A stretch of 24,397 bases of DNA, taken from contig JALNYD010000014.1 of NCBI GenBank assembly GCA_023230025.1, positions 1 through 24,397 on the forward strand, in the 5' to 3' direction. Source of the DNA: Candidatus Cloacimonadota bacterium. GTDB lineage: Bacteria > Cloacimonadota > Cloacimonadia > Cloacimonadales > Cloacimonadaceae. Positions within the stretch are counted from its first letter, which is position 1. The number at the start of each line of letters is the position of its first letter. This document shows, piece by piece, positions 7,221 through 14,794 of this stretch. Under the pieces are notes generated by a model, which saw nothing but the letters and a program-made list of their open reading frames with translations, did no database searches and was not told the origin of the DNA. Both the position numbers and the translations under genes were made by a program.

Positions 7221-7647
7221 GTATCATGAATCCAGGGAAAGATCATTCCATGAAAAGCAATGCGCTCGAGCTTCGCACTTTCTCAGGGGATCTGAATAGA
7301 CCCAATATTGCTCCCTTCAAAAGTAAGTATCCATGTTGCTCAGATAGCATTAAAAAGCTTTGCCAAAGCTCCTTAGGCTCATTATGCCCACACTTATCCA
7401 CAATTGTGGATGATTATATGTGGATAAGCGTGGATATCTTGGAAAATAATCACTTAGCTCAATTTTCTGTGGATAAGCAGTGGATAAGACCCCTCACTTA
7501 TCCACAACTTATCCACAGCCCCGAAAAGTCCCTAAGTATCTGCAAAACTCCCATGACAAAGAAAAAGCTTGACCAATTATCTACATATCCACAGAGCCTA
7601 CTACATCTACTGATTTACAAAATTTATCTTAATTAGGATTAGATTAT
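7221..7647. other. Probable replication origin (oriC): DnaA-box cluster and AT-rich unwinding element
   Basis: Five perfect TTATCCACA boxes lie within 124 bp: 7394-7402 and 7498-7506 and 7509-7517 on the plus strand, 7419-7427 and 7468-7476 on the minus strand. Near matches occur at 7405-7413, 7429-7437, 7479-7487, 7577-7585 and 7585-7593. The stretch 7611-7647, running up to the next gene, is strongly AT-rich (TTACAAAATTTATCTTAATT and on) and contains TTAG-type triplets, so it is a candidate duplex-unwinding element. A 139-codon open frame crosses the cluster at 7217-7636, but its residues merely translate the boxes and it matches nothing I recognise, so I do not call it a gene. Confidence 0.85.
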
Positions 7648-8871
7648 ATGAAGACCTTTAAAATATGTCTCGTGCTCTTAGCGGTGATTCTATTGCTTAG
7701 TGCCTGCACTCGTAAGGATAATCTTACAGGTGACAACTGGTCAGAGATCAGTGCTCAAAGTTTTGATGATATCAATGCTGTAGTGGATGGATTTAGCTTT
7801 CCTCCCGATACATTGGTCAGCATTAGTGCAAACCGCAGGTGTTTGCCAATCGGAAACTGGCAGGGAGCCCATGCCAGGGGTATAGTCAGATTCACCGGTT
7901 TACCTGCTCAAAGCAGCCTGGCGGAATATCACAGTCTGCAAGATCCCTATCTAAAGTTCACTATTTTGCGTAGGGATCAGGCGGATTCCAGACAGGAGCT
8001 GAATCTCAAATTGCACAAAGTATTGCGGAGCTTTATCGATCCTGATTCTCTAAGTGCTGAAGATTATGAGTATTTTGCTGATCTTGTAGTTCCAGCTACA
8101 ATTAGTTCCAACGATACGATCACAGTGGAGCTGGAAACGTCCTTTATCCAAAACTGGCAAAGCGATGCCGACAGCACCGGCCTGAACATCCTGATTCTTC
8201 CTGAAGAGGGAGTGGAGGGTTTTGTGGAGATTCGCCTTTCCAGCACCACCGAAGGTAGCAAGCTGGGCTATTCCTGCCAGGTTGCAGCCGAAGATGAGCA
8301 GGTGGATTTTGCCACCTATGCCACCAAAGAGGCCTATAGTTTCAATCATCCCGGAGCGGAAGTGGATGCAAGCGTCTGGAAGCTGAGCAATTTCAATCCT
8401 CAACGGATGTTTGTGGATTTACAGCCGGATTCAACCCTGTTTGTGGATCCGGACAACAACATTCTGAGCCCTGAAGATCTGAAACGGGTGAGCATCAACA
8501 AGGCAGAGCTGGTGCTTTTTATCGATAAAAGCAATAGCAATCTGCTGAATGCCTTTTCATACTATGTGAGCGCTTTCCTGGTCAAGGAAAAACCGGAGAA
8601 TCCAGAGGTGATTGCCACAACGAATATGGAGAGCATCATATTTTCATATCCCTTAACCAGTTATGCTACAAATAGCGCTGATTCCCTGGTAATAAACATC
8701 ACCCCCATCATCCAATCTTACACTGCAGGAAAAAAGGATCCTCAAGGTATAGTGATCATGAGTAACTATGAACGCAAGGACTTTGGAGAGATCCAGTTTT
8801 ATACACCACAGAGCAGTGATTTGAGCAAAATGCCCTATATCAGGGTTCGATATACTCCGCCATTTCTATGA
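7648..8871 (+). CDS. Secreted lipoprotein, possible DNRLRE-like beta domain
   Basis: 407 residues. The N-terminus is a lipoprotein signal (KTFKICLVLLAVILLLSAC) with lipobox LSAC and the lipidated cysteine at residue 20. No enzymatic motif is visible. The last 100 residues resemble carbohydrate-binding DNRLRE-like beta-sandwich modules: SINKAELVLFIDKSN, then SLVINITPIIQSYTAGKKDP, then GEIQFYTPQSSD and the closing MPYIRVRYTPP. That assignment is tentative. The stop overlaps the start of the PpiC-type lipoprotein gene by four bases (ATGA), so the two are translationally coupled, and it may be an envelope client or partner of the folding factors downstream. It is the first gene after the putative origin, and its expression signals probably lie in the AT-rich stretch before it. 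Confidence 0.85.
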   Translation: MKTFKICLVLLAVILLLSACTRKDNLTGDNWSEISAQSFDDINAVVDGFSFPPDTLVSISANRRCLPIGNWQGAHARGIVRFTGLPAQSSLAEYHSLQDPYLKFTILRRDQADSRQELNLKLHKVLRSFIDPDSLSAEDYEYFADLVVPATISSNDTITVELETSFIQNWQSDADSTGLNILILPEEGVEGFVEIRLSSTTEGSKLGYSCQVAAEDEQVDFATYATKEAYSFNHPGAEVDASVWKLSNFNPQRMFVDLQPDSTLFVDPDNNILSPEDLKRVSINKAELVLFIDKSNSNLLNAFSYYVSAFLVKEKPENPEVIATTNMESIIFSYPLTSYATNSADSLVINITPIIQSYTAGKKDPQGIVIMSNYERKDFGEIQFYTPQSSDLSKMPYIRVRYTPPFL

Positions 8872-9674
8872 AAAGAGTTCTTTTGTTGCTGATCCTGGCT
8901 GGAATCTTCTTTGTTTCGGCCTGTAATAAGAACCAGGATACATCTGCCAAGCTGGCGGAAGTGAATGGTGAAGTGCTTACTTTGGATGCCTTTAAATCCA
9001 CCTTTGGGGTGGAAGAATGGGATAGCCTGAGTCCGGAGACGCGCAAACGTTATGTGGAGGATTGGGTGAATCTGACCCTGCTGGCTCAGGAAACCAGGAG
9101 CCGGGGATTGGATAAGGAACTTGCTTTGCAGCAGCGCATCAGCTATGCCACCAAGAAGGTCAAGGCAAATGCTCTGATTTCAGCATCATTGGCGAAATTG
9201 CAGATATCCGAAGACCAACTGTTTTCATATTTTAGGATCCATCAGGCGGATTTCCTGAAGCCGGTGATGCTTTACAAGATTGAGCGCATCAAGCTGCAGG
9301 ATAAGATTTCCGCAGAGAATGTATTGCAGCAACTCAACGCTGGAATGAGCTTTGCTCAGGCTGTGCGGCAGCATTCCATTGAAGCTTTGCGCAATCAGGG
9401 CGGCAGCATGGGCTTTGTGGCTCCAGGCTCGCCGGATTCGCTGTTCTGGCAAAGTGCCAATACTCTTCAAGCCAGTCAATATGGCGTGTTGAGCGTGGAA
9501 GATGCATGGTATGTGATCCGCTATACAGAGACCAAAGATGGCGAAAGCGATGCCAATTTTGAGGATCATCGTGCCGAAATCAAGCGTCGCATCATATTGG
9601 AACGCCAGGAAGAGGTTTACCAGAATCTGTTGCGCGAAATCAAAGCCAAACAGCAAAACATCTATTATTACTAA
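8868..9674 (+). CDS. PpiC/PrsA-type peptidyl-prolyl isomerase lipoprotein
   Basis: 268 residues with a lipoprotein signal peptide (MKRVLLLLILAGIFFVSAC, lipidated C19). A SurA_N/PrsA-like helical chaperone region follows (VNGEVLTLDAFKSTF and YVEDWVNLTLLAQET), then a parvulin domain at about 125-225. That domain includes the typical GGSMGFVAPGS turn and the VEDAWYVIRYTET end strand. The parvulin domain is divergent and lacks the usual ASHIL strand, so catalytic activity is uncertain and a chaperone role is possible. It probably faces the periplasm and assists folding of exported proteins. It starts inside the previous stop codon (ATGA) and is followed 17 bp later by SurA, forming a folding-factor operon. 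Confidence 0.88.
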   Translation: MKRVLLLLILAGIFFVSACNKNQDTSAKLAEVNGEVLTLDAFKSTFGVEEWDSLSPETRKRYVEDWVNLTLLAQETRSRGLDKELALQQRISYATKKVKANALISASLAKLQISEDQLFSYFRIHQADFLKPVMLYKIERIKLQDKISAENVLQQLNAGMSFAQAVRQHSIEALRNQGGSMGFVAPGSPDSLFWQSANTLQASQYGVLSVEDAWYVIRYTETKDGESDANFEDHRAEIKRRIILERQEEVYQNLLREIKAKQQNIYYY

Positions 9675-9691
9675 GAAGGATTTTGAAACAC

Positions 9692-10948
9692 ATGAAAGCT
9701 AAGCTAATCTGCATTCTGCTTCTTGCATTGGCGGTGTTTGCCAGTGCCGAAATGGTAGATAGAATCGTAGCCACGGTAGGATCGGAGATCATCCTGATGT
9801 CCGATCTGGAGAAACAAATTAACCAAATGCGCTCAACCGGAGTACGCGAGGAGCTTCTGGTTCCCGCTGAAGTTCTGGACAATATGGTGGCACATCGCAT
9901 TATGATTCAGAAAGCCAAAGAGCTGAATATCACAATCGACGAAACCGCCTTGCGCAACTATGCCGAGCGCTATATGGGACAGATCAAGAGCCAGTTTCCC
10001 ACCGAAGCTGATTTTCAGGCGGAATTGCGCAAGATGAATACCACTCAGCGCGAACTTATGGATTACTTCGTGGAACAGCTCAAGGAAAACGCCCTTAGCG
10101 AGCAATTGGTGGAGAAGCAGATTTCCTCCCGGGTACGGATTGAAGAATCCGAATTGCTGGCCTTTTATGAAGCCAGCAAGGATTCCATGGCCGTGAAACC
10201 GGTGGCTTGGGATTTGCGCATGATCTTGCGTGAAATCAAAGCTTCGGATGAATCGGAAGCAGCACTTCTGGCTGAGGCGGAAGAGCTCCGAAGACGTGCT
10301 GATAATGGAGAGGATTTTGCTCAATTGGCCACCGAGTCTAGTGATTGCCCCAGCAAACAGCAAGGGGGAGACCTGGGTTTCTTCAAGCGTGGAATGATGG
10401 TTAAACCTTTTGAGGATGCAGCTTTTGCCTTGAGTATCGGTGAGATCAGCCAGGTGGTGAAGACCCAGTTTGGATATCACATCATCAAGGTTACCGATCG
10501 CAAAGGCGAAGAAGTCCGCGCCAGTCACATCCTGAAGATGATCGAAGCCGGAGAGAACGATGAAGAGCGTGAAATGGCTTTGATGAACTCGATCCGGGAA
10601 CGGATTTTGGCGGGGGAGAGCTTTGCGGATTTGGCAACCCAATATTCCTCAGATGCCGAAACCGCTGCCGAAGGCGGGCTTCTGGGAGAGTTTGCCGAGC
10701 GTGATTTTCCAGAGCTTTTCAGCGCAGCTCTGATGGCAACCCCGGTGGGCAGTCCTACTGAAGTTCTTAAAAACGAAGGCATGATCTATCTCTTTGTGCG
10801 TGATACCGAGCATCCTGAGCGGCTTTTCACCTTTGAAGAAGTGCGCGAGCAGGTTATGGGCTATTTGAAGCAGAAAAAGCAGATCGAAGCCTATGCCGAA
10901 TGGATTTCCAAAGTCAAAGCTGAGTCATATATCAAGATTAGTTTGTGA
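9692..10948 (+). CDS. surA: SurA-like periplasmic chaperone with two parvulin domains
   Basis: 418 residues from the ATG at 9692, which has AAGGA 11 bases upstream. An in-frame TTG at 9683 sits too close to that SD site and is rejected. A signal peptide (MKAKLICILLLALAVFASA) is followed by the SurA N-terminal helical domain (VDRIVATVGSEIILMSDLEK, up to about 150). Parvulin domain 1 covers about 171-268 (QQGGDLGFFKRGMMVKPFED and TQFGYHIIKV). Parvulin domain 2 covers about 275-371 (RASHILKMIEAGE and EGGLLGEFAERDFPE). A short C-terminal helix closes the chaperone core. SurA escorts unfolded outer-membrane beta-barrel proteins to the BAM complex, which supports a two-membrane cell. It overlaps pgpA by four bases (GTGA). 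Confidence 0.93.
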   Translation: MKAKLICILLLALAVFASAEMVDRIVATVGSEIILMSDLEKQINQMRSTGVREELLVPAEVLDNMVAHRIMIQKAKELNITIDETALRNYAERYMGQIKSQFPTEADFQAELRKMNTTQRELMDYFVEQLKENALSEQLVEKQISSRVRIEESELLAFYEASKDSMAVKPVAWDLRMILREIKASDESEAALLAEAEELRRRADNGEDFAQLATESSDCPSKQQGGDLGFFKRGMMVKPFEDAAFALSIGEISQVVKTQFGYHIIKVTDRKGEEVRASHILKMIEAGENDEEREMALMNSIRERILAGESFADLATQYSSDAETAAEGGLLGEFAERDFPELFSAALMATPVGSPTEVLKNEGMIYLFVRDTEHPERLFTFEEVREQVMGYLKQKKQIEAYAEWISKVKAESYIKISL

Positions 10949-11433
10949 AGAAATCTCGCCTGAATCTAAGCACGATCCTTGCCACATTCTTTGGAATTGG
11001 CTTTATCCCTTTTATGCCGGGAACTTTTGGAAGCCTGGCTGCCTTTGGCATATATTTGCTATTGCCTCAAAGCCTTTACTTTGGCTCTGGGCATTATATC
11101 CTGTCCGGATCAGTCCTGATCTTTGCTCTAATTGCGGTGTTCATTTCCCGCAAGGCAGAGCTGATTTTGGGCGAAGATGCCGGATCTATTGTAATTGACG
11201 AAGTTGCCGGTTATTTCATGGCAACCCTGTTTTTACCGCATAACTGGCTGATTGGTCTCTATGCTTTTATCCTGTTCAGAGTGTTTGATATTGCCAAACC
11301 CTTCCCGATCTATCGTTCCCAGGCCATACCCAAGGGCTGGGGAGTGGTGATTGACGATCTTCTGGCAGGGCTGTATGCCAATCTTTTAATCCAAATCTTA
11401 ATCCGCATCTATCCAAGTTTCTTTGGACTATAG
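10945..11433 (+). CDS. pgpA: Phosphatidylglycerophosphatase A
   Basis: 162 residues, the normal PgpA length, starting at a GTG that overlaps the surA stop (GTGA). Family motifs are GFIPFMPGTFGSLAA (19-33), a DEVAGYF block at 85-91, FRVFDIAKPFPI (111-122) and the acidic IDDLLAGLYAN (136-146). Four hydrophobic segments place it in the inner membrane. It removes phosphate from phosphatidylglycerophosphate to make phosphatidylglycerol. The acidic residues in DEVAG and IDDLLAG are the expected metal-binding and catalytic positions. The overlap with surA and the 9-bp gap before yajC make it part of the envelope operon. Confidence 0.95.
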   Translation: MKKSRLNLSTILATFFGIGFIPFMPGTFGSLAAFGIYLLLPQSLYFGSGHYILSGSVLIFALIAVFISRKAELILGEDAGSIVIDEVAGYFMATLFLPHNWLIGLYAFILFRVFDIAKPFPIYRSQAIPKGWGVVIDDLLAGLYANLLIQILIRIYPSFFGL

Positions 11434-11442
11434 GAGAAAACA

Positions 11443-11790
11443 ATGATATATACCCTGTTACAAGCTGCACCTGCTGCCCCTGCTGCTCCCGCCGCCCAAG
11501 GTGGAGGCATGGCCTCATCCCTGGTCTTTTTCGTGGCGCTGTTTGCCATAATGTATTTCCTGATGATTCGTCCCCAGCAAAAGCGTCAGAAAGAGATGCA
11601 GAAAATGCTGGATAGCCTCCAGGTAAATGATAAAGTGATCACTTCCAGCGGTATCTATGGCCGTGTGGTAAGCATGAAACCGGACAAGGACATTGTTGTC
11701 GTCGAGATTGATGATACGAACAAGGTTCGTGTCGATTTCCAACGCTCTGCAATCGTCAGCATTCTCACTACCACCAAAACTGAAAGCTAA
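11443..11790 (+). CDS. yajC: Sec translocon accessory protein YajC
   Basis: 115 residues, typical for YajC. One transmembrane helix (about 25-43, SSLVFFVALFAIMYFLMI) is followed by the family signature RPQQKRQKEMQKMLDSL (44-60) and the small beta domain VNDKVITSSGIYGRVVS. Before the helix is a low-complexity run of Ala-Pro repeats with a Gly stretch (residues 8-21), a common variable feature of YajC. It associates with SecDF at the inner membrane. The start is well set: AGGAGA lies 6 bases before the ATG. The def gene follows 4 bp after its stop. Confidence 0.95.
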   Translation: MIYTLLQAAPAAPAAPAAQGGGMASSLVFFVALFAIMYFLMIRPQQKRQKEMQKMLDSLQVNDKVITSSGIYGRVVSMKPDKDIVVVEIDDTNKVRVDFQRSAIVSILTTTKTES

Positions 11791-11794
11791 GCAG

Positions 11795-12343
11795 ATGGCC
11801 AAGACTCTTCCCATCAGAATCCTGGGTGATGATATCCTGCGCAGGAAACTCCAGGAGGTTGATCTCAAAGATCCCTCATTGCCGGAGTATATTGAAAATC
11901 TGATTCATACCATGTATGAACGAGATGGAGTGGGTCTGGCATCAAATCAAGTGGGTGAAGACAAACGCATCTTTGTGATCGACCCCTGGTGGGCACAAAA
12001 CGAAGATGGTGAAAGAAACCCCATTGTGATGTTGAACCCGGATATCTACGAAATGGAAGGAGAACAGGTCTATGAAGAAGGCTGCATTTCGCTACCTGAT
12101 ATCTTTGCCAATGTGCATCGCGCACTGAAAATCAAATATCGCTACACCACTCCCGAAGGGAAGCTGATTGAATCCAGTGCTGAAGGTTACGAAGCAGTGG
12201 TGATCCAACATGAATATGACCATCTGAATGGGATTGTCTTTACTGACCGGATTGGCACCTTGACAAAGCTGAAGCTGCATCACAAGCTGAAAGCATTGGA
12301 AGCATCCGCTGTCAATGGAGTGAACATCCGCAAGGAAAGCTAA
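11795..12343 (+). CDS. def: Peptide deformylase
   Basis: 182 residues from the ATG at 11795; longer in-frame starts lie inside yajC. All three active-site motifs are present: GVGLASNQVG (46-55, the GxGLAAxQ loop), EEGCISLPD (94-102, metal ligand C97) and VVIQHEYDHLNG (135-146, ligands H139 and H143, catalytic E140). The enzyme removes the N-formyl group from nascent proteins. It is paired with fmt immediately downstream (5-bp gap), the classic def-fmt arrangement that joins the two ends of the formylation cycle. The SD site is weak, so translation probably depends on coupling with yajC. Confidence 0.97.
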   Translation: MAKTLPIRILGDDILRRKLQEVDLKDPSLPEYIENLIHTMYERDGVGLASNQVGEDKRIFVIDPWWAQNEDGERNPIVMLNPDIYEMEGEQVYEEGCISLPDIFANVHRALKIKYRYTTPEGKLIESSAEGYEAVVIQHEYDHLNGIVFTDRIGTLTKLKLHHKLKALEASAVNGVNIRKES

Positions 12344-12348
12344 GCATC

Positions 12349-13281
12349 ATGAGGATCATCTTCGCCGGAAGCAGTGAATATGCCATCCCCATCCTGGAGG
12401 AGCTGGTTGCCAGCCGCAGACACCAGATTGTAATGGTTTTGAGTCAACCGGCGCGTCCCAAAGGCAGAAAGTTGATCCTGGAAGATACTCCGCTCACCAA
12501 TGCAGCAAGGCTTTTGGGTTTGAGTGTGTTCTGCCCGGAGGATGTGAATAGTCCCGAGGCTTTGACCCGGATTTCCTCTGCCGTGCCGCATATCATTGTA
12601 ACCGCATCATTTGGTGCTTTTCTGAGCAAGAGCTTAAGGGAGCTTCCCCGCTATGGTGCGATCAATCTGCATCCTTCCTTGCTTCCTCTGCATCGTGGAG
12701 CTTCCCCGGTGCGTTCAGCAATTCTGAGTGGTGATATACTGACCGGTAACAGCATCTTTCGCCTGACCAGGAGGATGGATGCCGGCCCCATCCTGATGCA
12801 GGAACCTCTGAAGATACAAGCTGATGAAAACTATAGTTCCCTGCATGATCGTTTGGCCAATCAAGCGGCACAAATGCTCCTGGACTTGTTGCAAAAGATC
12901 CCCAATATCACTGAAATAAAGCAGGATCATAGCCTGGCCACCTATAGCCAGATGATCACAAAGAGAGATCTTTTACTGGATTTCAGCTTGCCTGCAGAGC
13001 TTTTGCTGCGCCAGATCAGGGCTTATGCCCTGGAACCTGGAGCATACACAATGTTCAGGGGCAAGGAGCTCAAGATTCTAAGTGCGGAAAGCCTGCCTTC
13101 ACCGCAAAGCTATGAGCCGGGTTGCATTTCGGCAGTCCTCAAGAACAAAGGTTTTACGATCAGAGTATCGGATGCAGAGCTTCTGGTAAGATCGGTTCAG
13201 GCATCTGGAAAGAAAGCCATGGATGCCTGGGCATATTCCCTTGGGGCAAGATTTCAGCCCGGAGAAAGGATAGATTTATGA
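12349..13281 (+). CDS. fmt: Methionyl-tRNA formyltransferase
   Basis: 310 residues, the usual length. The N-terminal Rossmann-like formyltransferase domain (1-200) contains MRIIFAGSSEYAIPIL and the signature INLHPSLLPLHRGASPV. The catalytic triad is N106, H108 and D144 (RRMDAGPIL), the same numbering as I recall for the E. coli enzyme. The C-terminal OB-like domain (about 205-310) starts LLLDFSLPAELLLRQIRAYA. It transfers formyl from 10-formyl-tetrahydrofolate to initiator Met-tRNA. The SD site (AAGGA) lies within the end of def. The stop overlaps the next gene by four bases (ATGA). Confidence 0.97.
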   Translation: MRIIFAGSSEYAIPILEELVASRRHQIVMVLSQPARPKGRKLILEDTPLTNAARLLGLSVFCPEDVNSPEALTRISSAVPHIIVTASFGAFLSKSLRELPRYGAINLHPSLLPLHRGASPVRSAILSGDILTGNSIFRLTRRMDAGPILMQEPLKIQADENYSSLHDRLANQAAQMLLDLLQKIPNITEIKQDHSLATYSQMITKRDLLLDFSLPAELLLRQIRAYALEPGAYTMFRGKELKILSAESLPSPQSYEPGCISAVLKNKGFTIRVSDAELLVRSVQASGKKAMDAWAYSLGARFQPGERIDL

Positions 13282-14027
13282 AAGAATATTACTTTGCCAT
13301 CATCAAGTTTCCACTATTGGTTAGCCTCAGCCTGGTGATCCTGACTGGTTCCTTTTTTGGGATCGCTCTGGGCAGTTATTTCAAGCTTGGTCTTTCCCTC
13401 TGGGATACTGTGCTTTATACTGCTCTCTTCATCGTTCTGGTAGTTCTGATATTTTCCTGGATTCTGAATTTGATCAGCACCCATCGCAAAATCCAACCCA
13501 GCAGCATGGCAATCTATGCCAAATGGATGCTGTTTCATGTGTTTTATTACATAGCTAAAGCTTTGGGCAAGATCACCTTTCAAAAAGATATAGACCTTCA
13601 GGAAAGCTTTTTGAACTTCAACAATGAGATCGTGCTTTCGGCTGCTGCCAATATTTCGCACCGTAATATCTTGCTATTGCTTCCGCATTGTCTGCAACGC
13701 TCTGATTGTGATGTGCGCATCACCAGTGACATCAATTCCTGCAAGGATTGTGGCCGATGTGATATCACCGATATCAAGATTCTGGCAGATAAGTATCAGG
13801 TGAAAGCAGCAGTGGCAACCGGTGGCTCCTTGGCACGGAAACTGATTAAGGACCTTAATCCTGATGTAATCGTTGCCGTTGCTTGTCATCGTGATCTGAT
13901 TGCCGGTGTGCGGGATACCTGGAAGGTTCCCATTTATGCCGTGCTCAATGAACGTCCCAAAGGGCCTTGTTTTGAAACCACGGTCAGCACCAAAACCATT
14001 GAATTTGCCATCAAGAAGTTCCAATAG
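13278..14027 (+). CDS. DUF116 family membrane-anchored cysteine-rich protein
   Basis: 249 residues from the ATG at 13278, overlapping the fmt stop by four bases. Two transmembrane helices occupy about 11-33 and 44-66. The cytoplasmic part matches DUF116: LLLLPHCLQRSDC (132-144), the cluster CKDCGRC (155-161), an ATGGSLARKLIKD block (180-192), VIVAVACHRDLIAGV (197-211) and GPCFETTV near the end. Cysteines at 138, 144, 155, 158, 161, 203 and 231 suggest a metal or iron-sulfur site. The function is unknown. DUF116 genes occur beside def/fmt in other bacteria as I recall, which would hint at a link with translation or formate metabolism, but nothing in the sequence proves it. Confidence 0.85.
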   Translation: MKEYYFAIIKFPLLVSLSLVILTGSFFGIALGSYFKLGLSLWDTVLYTALFIVLVVLIFSWILNLISTHRKIQPSSMAIYAKWMLFHVFYYIAKALGKITFQKDIDLQESFLNFNNEIVLSAAANISHRNILLLLPHCLQRSDCDVRITSDINSCKDCGRCDITDIKILADKYQVKAAVATGGSLARKLIKDLNPDVIVAVACHRDLIAGVRDTWKVPIYAVLNERPKGPCFETTVSTKTIEFAIKKFQ

Positions 14028-14710
14028 TGTTCTTCAAAGGCATTCTACGTCCCATCTACTATCGCATGGTACCCAAATACTATGCAGAACTGGCATATTG
14101 GAAAAAGTGCTATCACCAGGATGGATGTAGCTTTTCCAACCAACACTATGAAAAGCTGCTGCTGGCCATTGCCAAAGAGAAGAATCAGGATTTTATGCGG
14201 GGAAAAGTGATAGCAGATTTTGGCTGTGGACCCCGGGGCTCTCTGAGCTGGGTAAAAACAAGCCAATTCAATATCGGCATTGATGTTCTGATTCCCCAAT
14301 ATCTGAAACACTTCCAAAACAGCATGAAAGACCACGGGATGATCTATCTTGCCTGTAGCGAGACCTGCATTCCCCTGCCCGATCTCAGCGTGGATATCAT
14401 ATTCAGCCTCAATGCCCTGGATCACGTAAATCAACTTCCAGAGATCTGCAACGAGTTACGCCGCATCCTTAAACCAGGTGGGGAAATCATCGGCAGCTTC
14501 AATCTCTACCAGGCTCCAAGCAGCGCCGAACCACAATGTCTGAGCCCCGAAATCCTGGATCGATATTTACTGAAAGGCTTCAAAATCAAACACCGTCTGA
14601 TCTCAGCCATCCCAGAAACAGGATATCTGTATCAGCCTCTGATTGATGAAAAGCCCCTGCCCCTGAACAATTCCGAAGCCATCCTGTGGCTTAGAGCTGA
14701 AAAGGTTTAG
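14027..14710 (+). CDS. Class I SAM-dependent methyltransferase, substrate unknown
   Basis: 227 residues starting at a GTG whose first base is the last base of the DUF116 stop (TAGTG). The Methyltransf_11 fold shows motif I VIADFGCGPRG (61-71), the acidic end of strand 2 (IGIDVL, D86), SVDIIFSLNALDHVNQ as the post-motif region, and LRRILKPGGEIIGSF (about 144-158). The N-terminal 50 residues (PIYYRMVPKYYAELAYWKKC) are basic and aromatic, perhaps for substrate or membrane contact. No feature identifies the acceptor. Tight coupling to DUF116 suggests a common pathway. Confidence 0.88.
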   Translation: MFFKGILRPIYYRMVPKYYAELAYWKKCYHQDGCSFSNQHYEKLLLAIAKEKNQDFMRGKVIADFGCGPRGSLSWVKTSQFNIGIDVLIPQYLKHFQNSMKDHGMIYLACSETCIPLPDLSVDIIFSLNALDHVNQLPEICNELRRILKPGGEIIGSFNLYQAPSSAEPQCLSPEILDRYLLKGFKIKHRLISAIPETGYLYQPLIDEKPLPLNNSEAILWLRAEKV

Positions 14711-14731
14711 TATCGCCCGGATTGCTTCCAA

Positions 14732-14760
14732 TTGACAGTTGATTATCATGTTGTTACATA
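14732..14760 (+). promoter_or_regulatory. Candidate sigma-70 type promoter before the HtrA-like gene
   Basis: A perfect TTGACA (14732-14737) is followed after 17 bases by TACATA (14755-14760), a weak -10. It lies in the 84-bp gap between the methyltransferase and the protease gene, about 35 bp upstream of the ATG, suggesting the protease can be transcribed separately from the long operon. A heat- or envelope-stress promoter could look different; this is a consensus reading only. Confidence 0.4.
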
Positions 14761-14794
14761 AACCCAATATCTTTCAAAGAGGTATTACTTTGCT

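Noticed and set aside
7217..7636. 139-codon open frame after dnaA
   Set aside because: It overlaps the DnaA-box cluster, its residues just translate repeated boxes, and it has no recognisable domain or SD site. The region is better explained as oriC.
9833..10642. 269-codon minus-strand frame opposite surA
   Set aside because: It is a shadow of the surA codon pattern; surA carries two clear parvulin domains in the other strand.
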